64,000 nt of DNA from Methylomicrobium sp. GTDB lineage: Bacteria > Pseudomonadota > Gammaproteobacteria > Methylococcales > Methylomonadaceae. Location: the NCBI GenBank assembly GCA_018333785.1, contig JAGXSU010000061.1, positions 37,361 to 101,360 of the forward strand, given 5' to 3'. Every line of letters starts with the position of its first letter. The stretch's first letter is position 1. Under the pieces are notes generated by a model. The model saw nothing but the letters and a program-made list of their open reading frames with translations. It did no database searches and was not told the DNA's origin. Both the position numbers and the translations under genes were made by a program. Below are positions 8,651-16,366 of this stretch, piece by piece.

Positions 8651-10752
8651 GATGTGCTTCTAGTAGTTCGTTTTTTAGGTGTGTTGACTGTTTGCTTGGC
8701 GGCTCGTTCGGCGCGTATCCGCTCGAGTAATACGCTGGCCGGTTCGTCGTTAGGGTCTTGGGGTACTAACTGACCGGAGAAAGCGGCTTTTAGGATGTTT
8801 TTGCGTTGGGCGGCGGATTGTTTAAATGAAAATTCAAATGCCTTCTGTTGTTCGATGGAGGCAGTAATAGTCGAGTCAACTAGATTAACTATTTCTTTCA
8901 ATTCCATAAGCGGGGCAAGCGGTAGCGAAATGCGCTCGACAATTGACTTATTCAAGGCAGGTTGATTGTTACCGCTACTTCCACGACGAGTTACCTCGTA
9001 TTGCGACCAAAGCCAATAGTAAACGTATTCAGATGGAATTTCCGTTTCGCTCACCCAAATAGCCGCGCAGTTTTGATTGTTAGCAGCCTCTATATCCAAA
9101 ATGGCAACTTGACCACGTGTTTTTCCTTCGCCGATCATGCCAAGCAAAACACTACCGATTGGGTTTATCTTGGTACTGCTATTATTTAAACCTTCTTCGG
9201 TTATGCTTTCTTTTGTAGAAGTGATTCGTGAGAATCTGACCTCTCCTGAACTAACCCACGGGATATTACCATCCCAATAACTTGACTCTTTTCGACTTGG
9301 TGTTGCTCCAACAGTTACTTCAAAACATTGTCCGATTGAAGTCCAAACCCAACCCTCCGGTAATTCCGGCAAATCGCGGGTATCCGGCTTAACTGGTTCG
9401 GGGTATTTGTCTTGCCAGCCTTTGGGCGGGGCTTTGCCTTGTTCCTGGAACTTGGCGAGTTGCCTGGCTTCCCAGTGGTCGCGGCGTTCCTTGAGAATGC
9501 GTTCCAATAATTGCGCGCCGGATTCAACCGCTTCTCCGGCCCCTCTCTCATCAAGGCAAAAGGGCGTATCCGGTTGAGATCCGTTTCTGCAATTCTCATC
9601 AACATCGGGGGCAACACTAAGCCCCTCTCCCCTCGTGGGAGAGGGGTTGGGGAGAGGGGGCGAGGGCTTATCCTCATGCAAAGCCTGCCAAATCGCCTCA
9701 AGCACACCCGTTTGCTGGCTTTGCCATTGGTTATTCCAAAAGCGTAAAACCCGAAAACCCTGCCCATTCAGCCAATGATCACGCTGCGCGTCTGCCTGTT
9801 GGGTGTCGCTGTGCTGACTGCCGTCCAACTCAATCACCAGCTTTTGCTCAAAGCAAACAAAATCAGCAATGTACCGGCCAATCACTTGCTGTCTGCGAAA
9901 TTTGAAACCGGAAAAGCGTTTAGCGCGCAGTTGCTGCCATAAGGCTTGTTCTTGCGGCGTTTGTGCTTTCCGTAATTCTCGGGCGCGGTCGCGAAGCCAA
10001 GCGTTGTGGGGTAATCCGGAGGTTGTCGCCCCCTCTCCCCCGACCCCTCTCCCACGAGGGGAGAGGGGAGTGTTGGCGGCAGTATCGTTTGCAGTAGCGT
10101 CTCTCGCTTGATCGGTGAGGTATTGGGGAGAAGCCGCATGTCGATTATTACGCCACTGCTCAGTTAACTTGCCTTCCACTGCGGCTTTCAGCAACGATTG
10201 CCGGTACTGCACCAGTTTTTTCTGTGCGGCCTTGAGTTCAGCGACGCCGGCGTCGAGGTCGGAGAGGAGTTCTTCCAGTTTTTCGACTATCCGAGTTTGT
10301 TCATTAGATGGTGCGACAACAAGTGGAATCTGTTTCATTGCCGAGTTAGTCAACTTAAGGCGGGTTGAACCAGAAACATAAGGCTGATAATCAACCATGT
10401 TTAATTGGAAGCAAAGAAAATGATTATCCACTAAGCCTGCGGCACCCTGAATAACATGCGCATGATTATTTACCCAGAAGCGGCCATCCACAAGATATGC
10501 TTTGTCTTTTGAAGGATCAAAAAACGGCGCTCCGTCTTCACCAAGAAGGATTCTTTGCCCTTCTGTTCTATAACCATCAATCCACCCAACTTGACCAGTT
10601 GCACCATAGTAAGCAAATAGCTCAGAGACACTTTTACCCGAGATTCGCTTTCTCCGCTCAGACGCGTTAATTGGCTCACGCTCGAAATCCAGAATATCCG
10701 CGATATCGTCAAGTTTTACATATTCCCATCCGCTAGGTAATTCAACTGTCAC
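8647..10752 (-). CDS. hsdS: Type I restriction specificity subunit HsdS with inserted DUF559 nuclease domain
   Basis: 701 residues, longer than the usual 400-600. The first target-recognition domain spans about 1-150, followed by the conserved helix (NEQTRIVEKLEELLSDLDAG...KLVQYRQSLLKAAVEGKLT) to about 205. The second half resumes with ESGAQLLERILKERRDHWEA, a standard HsdS linker, then a second recognition domain (about 465-625) and a second conserved helix. Between LTEQWRNNR and this linker sits an extra ~200 residues with a DUF559 (Vsr-like) nuclease domain at about 250-357: IADFVCFEQKLVIELDGSQH and RVLRFWNNQ. It is flanked by low-complexity peptides PLSPRGRGVGGEG and PSPPLPNPSPTRGEG, encoded by inverted repeats. 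The frame is open throughout. Confidence 0.9.
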   Translation of the reverse strand: MTVELPSGWEYVKLDDIADILDFEREPINASERRKRISGKSVSELFAYYGATGQVGWIDGYRTEGQRILLGEDGAPFFDPSKDKAYLVDGRFWVNNHAHVIQGAAGLVDNHFLCFQLNMVDYQPYVSGSTRLKLTNSAMKQIPLVVAPSNEQTRIVEKLEELLSDLDAGVAELKAAQKKLVQYRQSLLKAAVEGKLTEQWRNNRHAASPQYLTDQARDATANDTAANTPLSPRGRGVGGEGATTSGLPHNAWLRDRARELRKAQTPQEQALWQQLRAKRFSGFKFRRQQVIGRYIADFVCFEQKLVIELDGSQHSDTQQADAQRDHWLNGQGFRVLRFWNNQWQSQQTGVLEAIWQALHEDKPSPPLPNPSPTRGEGLSVAPDVDENCRNGSQPDTPFCLDERGAGEAVESGAQLLERILKERRDHWEARQLAKFQEQGKAPPKGWQDKYPEPVKPDTRDLPELPEGWVWTSIGQCFEVTVGATPSRKESSYWDGNIPWVSSGEVRFSRITSTKESITEEGLNNSSTKINPIGSVLLGMIGEGKTRGQVAILDIEAANNQNCAAIWVSETEIPSEYVYYWLWSQYEVTRRGSSGNNQPALNKSIVERISLPLAPLMELKEIVNLVDSTITASIEQQKAFEFSFKQSAAQRKNILKAAFSGQLVPQDPNDEPASVLLERIRAERAAKQTVNTPKKRTTRSTS
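9622..9663. repeat. Left inverted repeat of the hsdS insertion
   Basis: A 42-bp GC-rich repeat with a perfect internal 10-bp hairpin (CCCCTCTCCC / GGGAGAGGGG). It is the inverse of 10026-10068 apart from one substitution and one indel, and encodes the peptide around PNPSPTRGEG. Confidence 0.85.
10026..10068. repeat. Right inverted repeat of the hsdS insertion
   Basis: A 43-bp GC-rich repeat, inverse partner of 9622-9663, containing the same 10-bp hairpin. It encodes the peptide around PLSPRGRGVGGEG. Confidence 0.85.
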
Positions 10753-13529
10753 GCCACCAACTCCTTATTCATCTCATCCATTAATTCATCCAACTGCTTG
10801 CCAAACACGCCCCAAACCTTTTGCAAGCCGCCTTTATCTGCAAATTCTGCATAATCAAAATCCTGCCGGCTAATGCTGCAACTGCTGGCGATGTGGTCTT
10901 TCATCAAACGCAGCCATTCGGTTTGTTCGGGGGTAAACGCCGTGGTGCGCTGGGCATTGTGACGAAATATCCATTCCTGAAAACGTTTATCCACAAGCTC
11001 GCTGAATGGCTTTAGCTCGGCGTCCATACCGATGGCAAAGCGTACCAAGGCGATCAAATCGGTCAGCCGACGTTTGCTGTCCGCGCCTTTGACCTGGCTG
11101 GTTTGCACGCGGGCGTAGGCACTCCATAACCGTTCGGTGGTCAGCATCAGCGGCGGGCGGCTCAAGGCGTCATGCAGTTCTTCTATCATTTCGTAAGTCA
11201 GAGCCCGGCGCTGGTAAGGTTGCTGGTAGAAAAAGCTCAAGGCGGCGATTTCTTCTTTGTGTTGCCGGATGTAATCGGCAAACTTTTGGATGGTTTGTTC
11301 CTCCTGGGCTTGGGCTTGCTCGCTGAAACCGGAGAAAGTGACTTGATCGAGATTGAGGTGATCGATCAATTGCTCGCGCTCACGACGAGCGGATTCGATT
11401 TGCTCGCGCAGTTCCGGATTGTCGAAGGCAGCGCAGGCTGCAGCGACTCGCTGGGCGCGGGCGGCGGCGATTTCATCTTCGGTCAAGGTGTCTTCCGAGC
11501 GCGTGATGCCGTTGGCTTGAGCGGTGGCCAAGGCGGAGACAACAATTTGGTCGGGATCGAGCGCGGCGATCAGGCGTTTGGCCAGTTCGCCGACGCGTAT
11601 TCCACCCGAAGCTTTGGCGATACGGTCTTGGGCTTTTTCATCCAGTTGTTTGCCCAGCCTTATCAAGCGGTTGGCCAGGCTCAACACGGTATCGTCGTCG
11701 CGGTGTCCGATGGCGACGCCTTGCAGCAGGTCTTTGAGCGCGACGCCGGGTTTTTTCTCCAGAGGCCTGCTTTCGGTTTTCAAGGATTTTTCCACGCCGA
11801 CCGCATCGATCAGCACAAAACGGGTTTTGGCGCTGTCGGCACTGTTGCTGACGCGTTTGAGATCGTCATAGCTCAGACTGCGCACGCCTCGGCCCTTCAT
11901 TTGTTCGTAATAGCTTTTGCTGCGCACATCGCGCATGAACAGCAAGACTTCCAACGGTTTGACATCGGTGCCGGTGGCGATCATGTCCACGGTAACGGCG
12001 ATGCGCGGATGGTAGTCGTTACGGAAACTGCTGAGGATGCTATCCGTGTCTTCGTCGGCCTTGTAAGTGACTTTTTTGCAAAAGGCGTTGCCCAGACCAT
12101 AAACCTCGCGAACCATGTTGATGATGTCGTCGGCATGGCTGTCGGTTTTGGCAAAGATCAGGGTTTTGGGCATTTCGTTACGGTTAGGGAATATTTCGGT
12201 TTCCAGGGCGGTTTTCATCGCCTGGATGACTTGGCGAATCTGGCTGAGATTGACTACGGATTTATCCAGCTCCTTGCCGGTGTATAGCATTTCGTCTTCG
12301 GTTTCCGCCCAGCGTTTCTTGCGCGTCTGACGGTCGCGGTGATCCACCCATTCTTTAGCCTTTAACTCAGCGCCTTTTTGGGTGACTTCGGTGACGATTT
12401 CGTAAACGTCATAGCCTACATTGACGCCGTCGGCAACCGATTGTTCGTAGCTGTACTCGGCGACGATGTTTTCGTTAAAAAAGCCGAAAGTGCGTTTGTC
12501 CGGCGTGGCAGTGAGGCCGATCAGGAAGGCATCGAAATAATCCAGCACTTGTTTCCAGAGGTTGTAGATGCTGCGATGGCATTCATCGATAATGATGAAA
12601 TCAAAGCTTTCTATGGACACCGCCGGATTGTAGCGTACCAGTTTGGCTTGATTGCCGGTTTGTTGCAGTTCGTTGAGCGAGACATCCTCGGCGCTGTCGT
12701 CGATAACTTCACCGGACAGCATGGAGTACATGCGCTGAATGGTGGAGATACAGACCTGGGCATGCGGATCGAGGCTGTTGGTGGCCAGACGCTGGACATT
12801 GTAAAGTTCGGTGAACTTGCGGGCATCGTCGGGCGGCGTGTAGGCCATGAATTCCTGATGCGCCTGTTTGCCCAGATTGCGGGTATCGACCAGAAACAAA
12901 ATACGTTTGGCTTCGCCGAATTTCAGCAACCTGTATACCGAGGTAATGGCGGTAAATGTTTTGCCTGCGCCGGTGGCCATGTGTACCAGCGCGCGCGGCT
13001 TGTTGCGGGCCAGGGACATTTCCAACCCAGTGACGGCGCTGACTTGGCATTCGCGCAGGTTAAGAACAGGTAACTCCGGCATGGCCTCGCATAAGCGGCG
13101 GCGCAGCGTATCCGGCTGAGACAGCCATTCGCCCAATTGCTCGGGCTTGAAGAAATGGAAAATCTCGCGGGAGCGCGGTGCCGGGTCGCGCTGGTCGGTA
13201 AAGCGGATGATCTGGCCGGTACTCTCGAATAGGAACGGCAGCGGTGTATTGTCTTTACGCCATTTTAATTTAGCATTGGCGTAACGGGCGGTTTGATCTT
13301 CGACGGTGGTGATGTTTTCGCCGGTTTCATCGCGTTTGGCTTCTATTACCCCGGCGGCTTGCCGGTTGATAAACAGCACATAATCCGCAGGTCCTGTGTC
13401 GGTAGGGTATTCGCGCACCGCGACGCCTGGAGCTGCGCCTAGGTTGAGCTGTTTCATATCTTGCACCAGCCAACCGGCTTGCGCCAGTTTTTGGTCGATT
13501 TCCTGGCGGGCTTTGGCTTCGGGAGTCAT
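10749..13529 (-). CDS. hsdR: Type I restriction endonuclease subunit HsdR (EcoEI-like)
   Basis: About 926 residues from the ATG at 13529, which has AGG 8 bases upstream; a GTG at 13538 is the alternative. The N-terminal nuclease has D-(x)n-ExK as ADYVLF...GVIEAKRD. The SF2 motor follows, with Walker A ATGAGKT near 184-190, DECH near 313-316, LTATPDK and, further on, QMKGRGVRS (motif VI). The C-terminal region (YQQPYQRRALTYEMIEELHDAL) resembles the EcoEI HsdR C-terminal domain, pointing to a type IB-like enzyme. It translocates DNA and cuts at distant sites. It is the first gene of the operon, and its stop overlaps the hsdS start by 4 bp. Confidence 0.95.
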   Translation of the reverse strand: MTPEAKARQEIDQKLAQAGWLVQDMKQLNLGAAPGVAVREYPTDTGPADYVLFINRQAAGVIEAKRDETGENITTVEDQTARYANAKLKWRKDNTPLPFLFESTGQIIRFTDQRDPAPRSREIFHFFKPEQLGEWLSQPDTLRRRLCEAMPELPVLNLRECQVSAVTGLEMSLARNKPRALVHMATGAGKTFTAITSVYRLLKFGEAKRILFLVDTRNLGKQAHQEFMAYTPPDDARKFTELYNVQRLATNSLDPHAQVCISTIQRMYSMLSGEVIDDSAEDVSLNELQQTGNQAKLVRYNPAVSIESFDFIIIDECHRSIYNLWKQVLDYFDAFLIGLTATPDKRTFGFFNENIVAEYSYEQSVADGVNVGYDVYEIVTEVTQKGAELKAKEWVDHRDRQTRKKRWAETEDEMLYTGKELDKSVVNLSQIRQVIQAMKTALETEIFPNRNEMPKTLIFAKTDSHADDIINMVREVYGLGNAFCKKVTYKADEDTDSILSSFRNDYHPRIAVTVDMIATGTDVKPLEVLLFMRDVRSKSYYEQMKGRGVRSLSYDDLKRVSNSADSAKTRFVLIDAVGVEKSLKTESRPLEKKPGVALKDLLQGVAIGHRDDDTVLSLANRLIRLGKQLDEKAQDRIAKASGGIRVGELAKRLIAALDPDQIVVSALATAQANGITRSEDTLTEDEIAAARAQRVAAACAAFDNPELREQIESARREREQLIDHLNLDQVTFSGFSEQAQAQEEQTIQKFADYIRQHKEEIAALSFFYQQPYQRRALTYEMIEELHDALSRPPLMLTTERLWSAYARVQTSQVKGADSKRRLTDLIALVRFAIGMDAELKPFSELVDKRFQEWIFRHNAQRTTAFTPEQTEWLRLMKDHIASSCSISRQDFDYAEFADKGGLQKVWGVFGKQLDELMDEMNKELVA

Positions 13530-13643
13530 TGCAAACACCTAACAGTTTGAGTGGAAGCATGCTCGCTAAGCCAAGTTAGTGAGGCATGCCTGGCATCTGA
13601 TTTTGGGCCATTCTAACATTAACCGTTACTCCCGGCCTTCGGA

Positions 13644-13808
13644 ATGGCCTTAAATGAAAAAACAGGCTTTAAGGCGACCGGCAAAAGTTATACTGAGCAT
13701 AAACTCATCGATGATAACCCGGTCGATAGCAAATGCTATTATCCACTGATTAATACCCAGGCAGCTGAAGCAGTTGCCCCTCAAATTAAAGCGACACTAA
13801 ACGAATGA
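13644..13808 (+). pseudogene. Short open frame, possible 3' remnant of a gene
   Basis: A 54-codon frame (MALNEKTGFKATGKSY... ending VAPQIKATLNE) whose stop overlaps the next gene's ATG as ATGA, a spacing typical of translationally coupled neighbours. The frame is open only back to 13623 and has no visible ribosome-binding site. Its composition is like coding DNA. It may be the tail of a longer gene cut short where the hsd island joins, or a small real gene. I do not recognise the protein. Confidence 0.35.
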
Positions 13809-14746
13809 AAGAGCAGTTGTTTACTTTTGAACAAATCCACATTGAAGTTGCCCGAAATGCCTCGGACGACTTTAACCTGTTTCACGACAAGCACAAATGG
13901 TTGCAGATCACTCATAATCCGTTTAAAGGACCGATTGTGTTGGGTTTTCAGTTAAATACGCTGATCGAATATCAGATGCGCTTGTACCGCGAAGCACATT
14001 ATGAAGACCAGATCATTGCGGACAAGCGACTGCGATTCAGTAATTATCAGACTATTTTTGTCAACGCCTTGAGGCCGCGTCAGGAACTCTCGCTGGAAAT
14101 CAAAAAAACCCTGATCACCACCATTCCTCATTTGACTCTGACTAACCGTGTCATGATCAAATCACAAAACAAAACCATTTTGCTGGGTTATAAAAAAGAA
14201 ACCCAAACGCCGCTGTTTCTGGGCGATACGGATTTAAGCAATTTACCGGATCTGAATACGGTTGCCGATAAAACCCTGGTGCCGGGCACGGATTATTTTT
14301 TGATTCGTAAATGGCTGCAGAATGGAAATGTCAAAAATTTTCTGTCCGGATCATTGGTAGAGCAATCCGATTATTTTGACGAACTGGCCCATATTGCCCA
14401 CTACCCTGAAATATTTCCCTGCAGTTTGACTTCAGGTGTTCTATTGGAAAAAGCCCAGCTTGAAAATCACGATTTCAAGGCAAACCCGATGGTGTACACC
14501 TCACATGATATTTCGGTTGACCGTTTTTTGATCAAACAGCTCAAAAATAACGATAAAGTCTATATTCTGGTCAAGCAACTGCCGGAATCCAAGAATAATA
14601 CGCTGAATAACACCAGCATCCTATTGCGTACTTACGAATGTTATGGCGTACTGGATAATCAGGAAATTCTGTTCAGAATAAAACTGAATCTGGTGCCTTT
14701 GGAGGAAATTATTAAGAATCTGAGTTTAAAAGTCAGCAAGAATTGA
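13805..14746 (+). CDS. MaoC/hot-dog-like protein of unknown substrate
   Basis: 313 residues. The N-terminal part has ARNASDDFNLFHD (residues 16-28), matching the hydratase-2 motif D-x-N-x-x-H with D22, N24 and H27, followed by FKGPIVLGFQL, the position of the family's GxIAHG. This suggests an enoyl-CoA or acyl-ACP hydratase/dehydratase fold. The second half is not recognised, but its length would suit a second hot-dog unit. Its start overlaps the preceding remnant by 4 bp. Function on a specific acyl chain cannot be told from this context. Confidence 0.6.
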   Translation: MKEQLFTFEQIHIEVARNASDDFNLFHDKHKWLQITHNPFKGPIVLGFQLNTLIEYQMRLYREAHYEDQIIADKRLRFSNYQTIFVNALRPRQELSLEIKKTLITTIPHLTLTNRVMIKSQNKTILLGYKKETQTPLFLGDTDLSNLPDLNTVADKTLVPGTDYFLIRKWLQNGNVKNFLSGSLVEQSDYFDELAHIAHYPEIFPCSLTSGVLLEKAQLENHDFKANPMVYTSHDISVDRFLIKQLKNNDKVYILVKQLPESKNNTLNNTSILLRTYECYGVLDNQEILFRIKLNLVPLEEIIKNLSLKVSKN

Positions 14747-14805
14747 AAACGTGGGAGCACACCGATAAGGATTTTTTCACTTCATCGAAAGACACGGGCT
14801 GAGGA

Positions 14806-15213
14806 TTAATGCTCGGCATTCAATCGCTTGACAAACTCGCGCATCGTTTCAGCAAAAACCTCTGCATGAACGGCTTCAAGCCGGTGATCCAGCAGTTTTT
14901 TGATGTGCTCAAATTTCAAGGGGTGGGTCTTGATGACGCCCATAGACCAGTTTTGAAACATCCTTTCCTTGGCGTATGACATCTGCACGATCTGGCTGTT
15001 GCTATGCCTTCGATCATCCAGGAGCTTGACATATAACCTGAGCACAGCTTGTTCAGGTCCTTCCAAAACCTGCATGAACATGTCACCGCCGTAGATAAGA
15101 ACGCCGGTGACACCTATGCTTTGATTGTTTTTTCGTGACGACTGAAGGATGTTCTGTACGTGATCATCCGATAGGCCGGGCGTGGCGTTACTAAAATAGA
15201 GAAGTCGAATCAT
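14806..15213 (-). CDS. BLUF-domain blue-light sensor
   Basis: 135 residues, a stand-alone short BLUF protein. The flavin-pocket residues are present: the N-terminal Tyr in LLYFSNA (Y6), Asn in SRKNN, Gln in FMQVLEG and the later Trp in FQNWSMG. These bind FAD and rearrange hydrogen bonds on blue light. VTGVLIYGGDMFMQVLEGPE is a typical BLUF stretch. No output domain is fused, so a partner protein is expected. The EAL protein at 38395 is the only cyclic-di-GMP-type protein in the window, and a link is only a guess. Confidence 0.92.
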   Translation of the reverse strand: MIRLLYFSNATPGLSDDHVQNILQSSRKNNQSIGVTGVLIYGGDMFMQVLEGPEQAVLRLYVKLLDDRRHSNSQIVQMSYAKERMFQNWSMGVIKTHPLKFEHIKKLLDHRLEAVHAEVFAETMREFVKRLNAEH

Positions 15214-15349
15214 ACTGAGTTAACTCTTTTTAAAAACAGATACTCCTACCCCATCATAAAGGCTTGGCATCACCCCGGTAAATGAAAGCCCGCTGTAGGT
15301 CGGATAAGGCGACAGCCTTCGACTCTTCCAGCCAGGCTTTCGGGGTTAC

Positions 15350-16366
15350 CTAATGCGCTGCATTCGAGCTATTGATAGCGTCCTGATCCAGCTGATAAAC
15401 GGACAGAAAACCGCCCCACGTTGTTTGATAAATTAAATTTACACCGTCCGGCAGTTTTTTTAATGAATCCACAAAGGGCAATAGCCTGACCAACAAGCTG
15501 TTGTCTGCACCGCTCTCTTTTTTAACCGTCCAAACCCGATAGAAGCGATTTTCCTTTTGAGCAAGATAATTTCCTTCGCCTTCATCTTGAGACCAGCGTT
15601 TCACCTGAGCAATATCGCCATGCAGGTTATCACCCACCGGGAAGTTTTTGACGCTTAAAGGAATTCGGATTCCACCATAGTCGGCAAACTCAGCTTGTCT
15701 TAACAACAGATCATTGCTCACAACGATATAGACAGGCCGCTTTTTCCCAAAGTAATCAGCCATTTCAGCCAAGGCCTTTTGGCTGTCCATCGTCAACCAG
15801 CCTGCCATTTTAGTCAATCTCTGTTGCTCGTCCTGATTGGCCTCAACCAGATTATCTTTAACGGCTTTCCAGACAGGGCTTTTAAAGGTTTCTTTGCCCG
15901 GCTTTCGAATCCAGGCGTCCTTTCCGCTAAGGAAATGAACGCGCTGTCCGTCATCCCACCAACTGATTATCAAGGCATCATCTTCCGCATGACGGGCAAT
16001 AACCTCAGCCGCTGCCTGCCAAATCTTCTGCCTTACCCCGGTTTGTGTCGTTACAACCTCGGACGCGCTTTTTTCCTCAGGAAAAAGGACAGCGCTTTGT
16101 GCGGCACCGCCCTGGTCTTTATATTGAGCCACTAACAGATTGAAGGCATCCTTGCCGTCTTCCTTAAATGTAAACCGATTAACTGCATCGGCCGGAAATT
16201 TCCCCTTGAGATCCACTCCGGTTTCCGGTGTTTGAATAAATGACAGAGCGTCCTGATTGGCGCTCTCTTTGGATGTTGACAGTTCCTTATAAAGCAGGGC
16301 GCTGCCGGAGACCAGCAACGCCAAGCTTAAGCCTATCAGTGAAACGGTCCTTGTTTGCTTTTTCAT
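15350..16366 (-). CDS. haoB: Hydroxylamine oxidation protein HaoB
   Basis: 338 residues with an N-terminal membrane segment (TVSLIGLSLALLVSGSALLY), so it is probably anchored with a periplasmic body. Its start overlaps the haoA stop by one base (TAATG). The haoA-haoB order is the conserved arrangement in ammonia oxidisers and many methanotrophs. The molecular role of HaoB is not established. Internal stretches such as DALIISWWDDGQRVHFLSG and WLTMDSQKALAEMADYFGKKRPVYIVVSNDLL show no known catalytic motif. The call rests mainly on position and general likeness. Confidence 0.85.
   Translation of the reverse strand: MKKQTRTVSLIGLSLALLVSGSALLYKELSTSKESANQDALSFIQTPETGVDLKGKFPADAVNRFTFKEDGKDAFNLLVAQYKDQGGAAQSAVLFPEEKSASEVVTTQTGVRQKIWQAAAEVIARHAEDDALIISWWDDGQRVHFLSGKDAWIRKPGKETFKSPVWKAVKDNLVEANQDEQQRLTKMAGWLTMDSQKALAEMADYFGKKRPVYIVVSNDLLLRQAEFADYGGIRIPLSVKNFPVGDNLHGDIAQVKRWSQDEGEGNYLAQKENRFYRVWTVKKESGADNSLLVRLLPFVDSLKKLPDGVNLIYQTTWGGFLSVYQLDQDAINSSNAAH

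Larger units (their letters stand above)
9622..10068. mobile_element. DUF559-carrying element with terminal inverted repeats, inserted in hsdS
   Basis: A 447-bp segment bounded by inverted repeats of 42 bp (9622-9663) and 43 bp (10026-10068), which differ by one substitution and one extra G. Each end contains a hairpin with arms CCCCTCTCCC and GGGAGAGGGG. Between them is one in-frame DUF559 domain. The hsdS reading frame passes through the whole segment. Mobility is inferred from the ends and from the interruption of a conserved HsdS junction; no target duplication was identified. Confidence 0.65.

Noticed and set aside
9511..10111. Separate plus-strand genes over the hsdS insertion
   Set aside because: The plus-strand frames arise from the GC-rich inverted repeats; the DUF559 domain reads only on the minus strand within hsdS.
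11172..12287. A 371-codon open frame on the plus strand inside hsdR
   Set aside because: It is fully antisense to the strongly conserved helicase core of HsdR, and its product has no recognisable domain; long antisense frames are common over GC-rich coding DNA.
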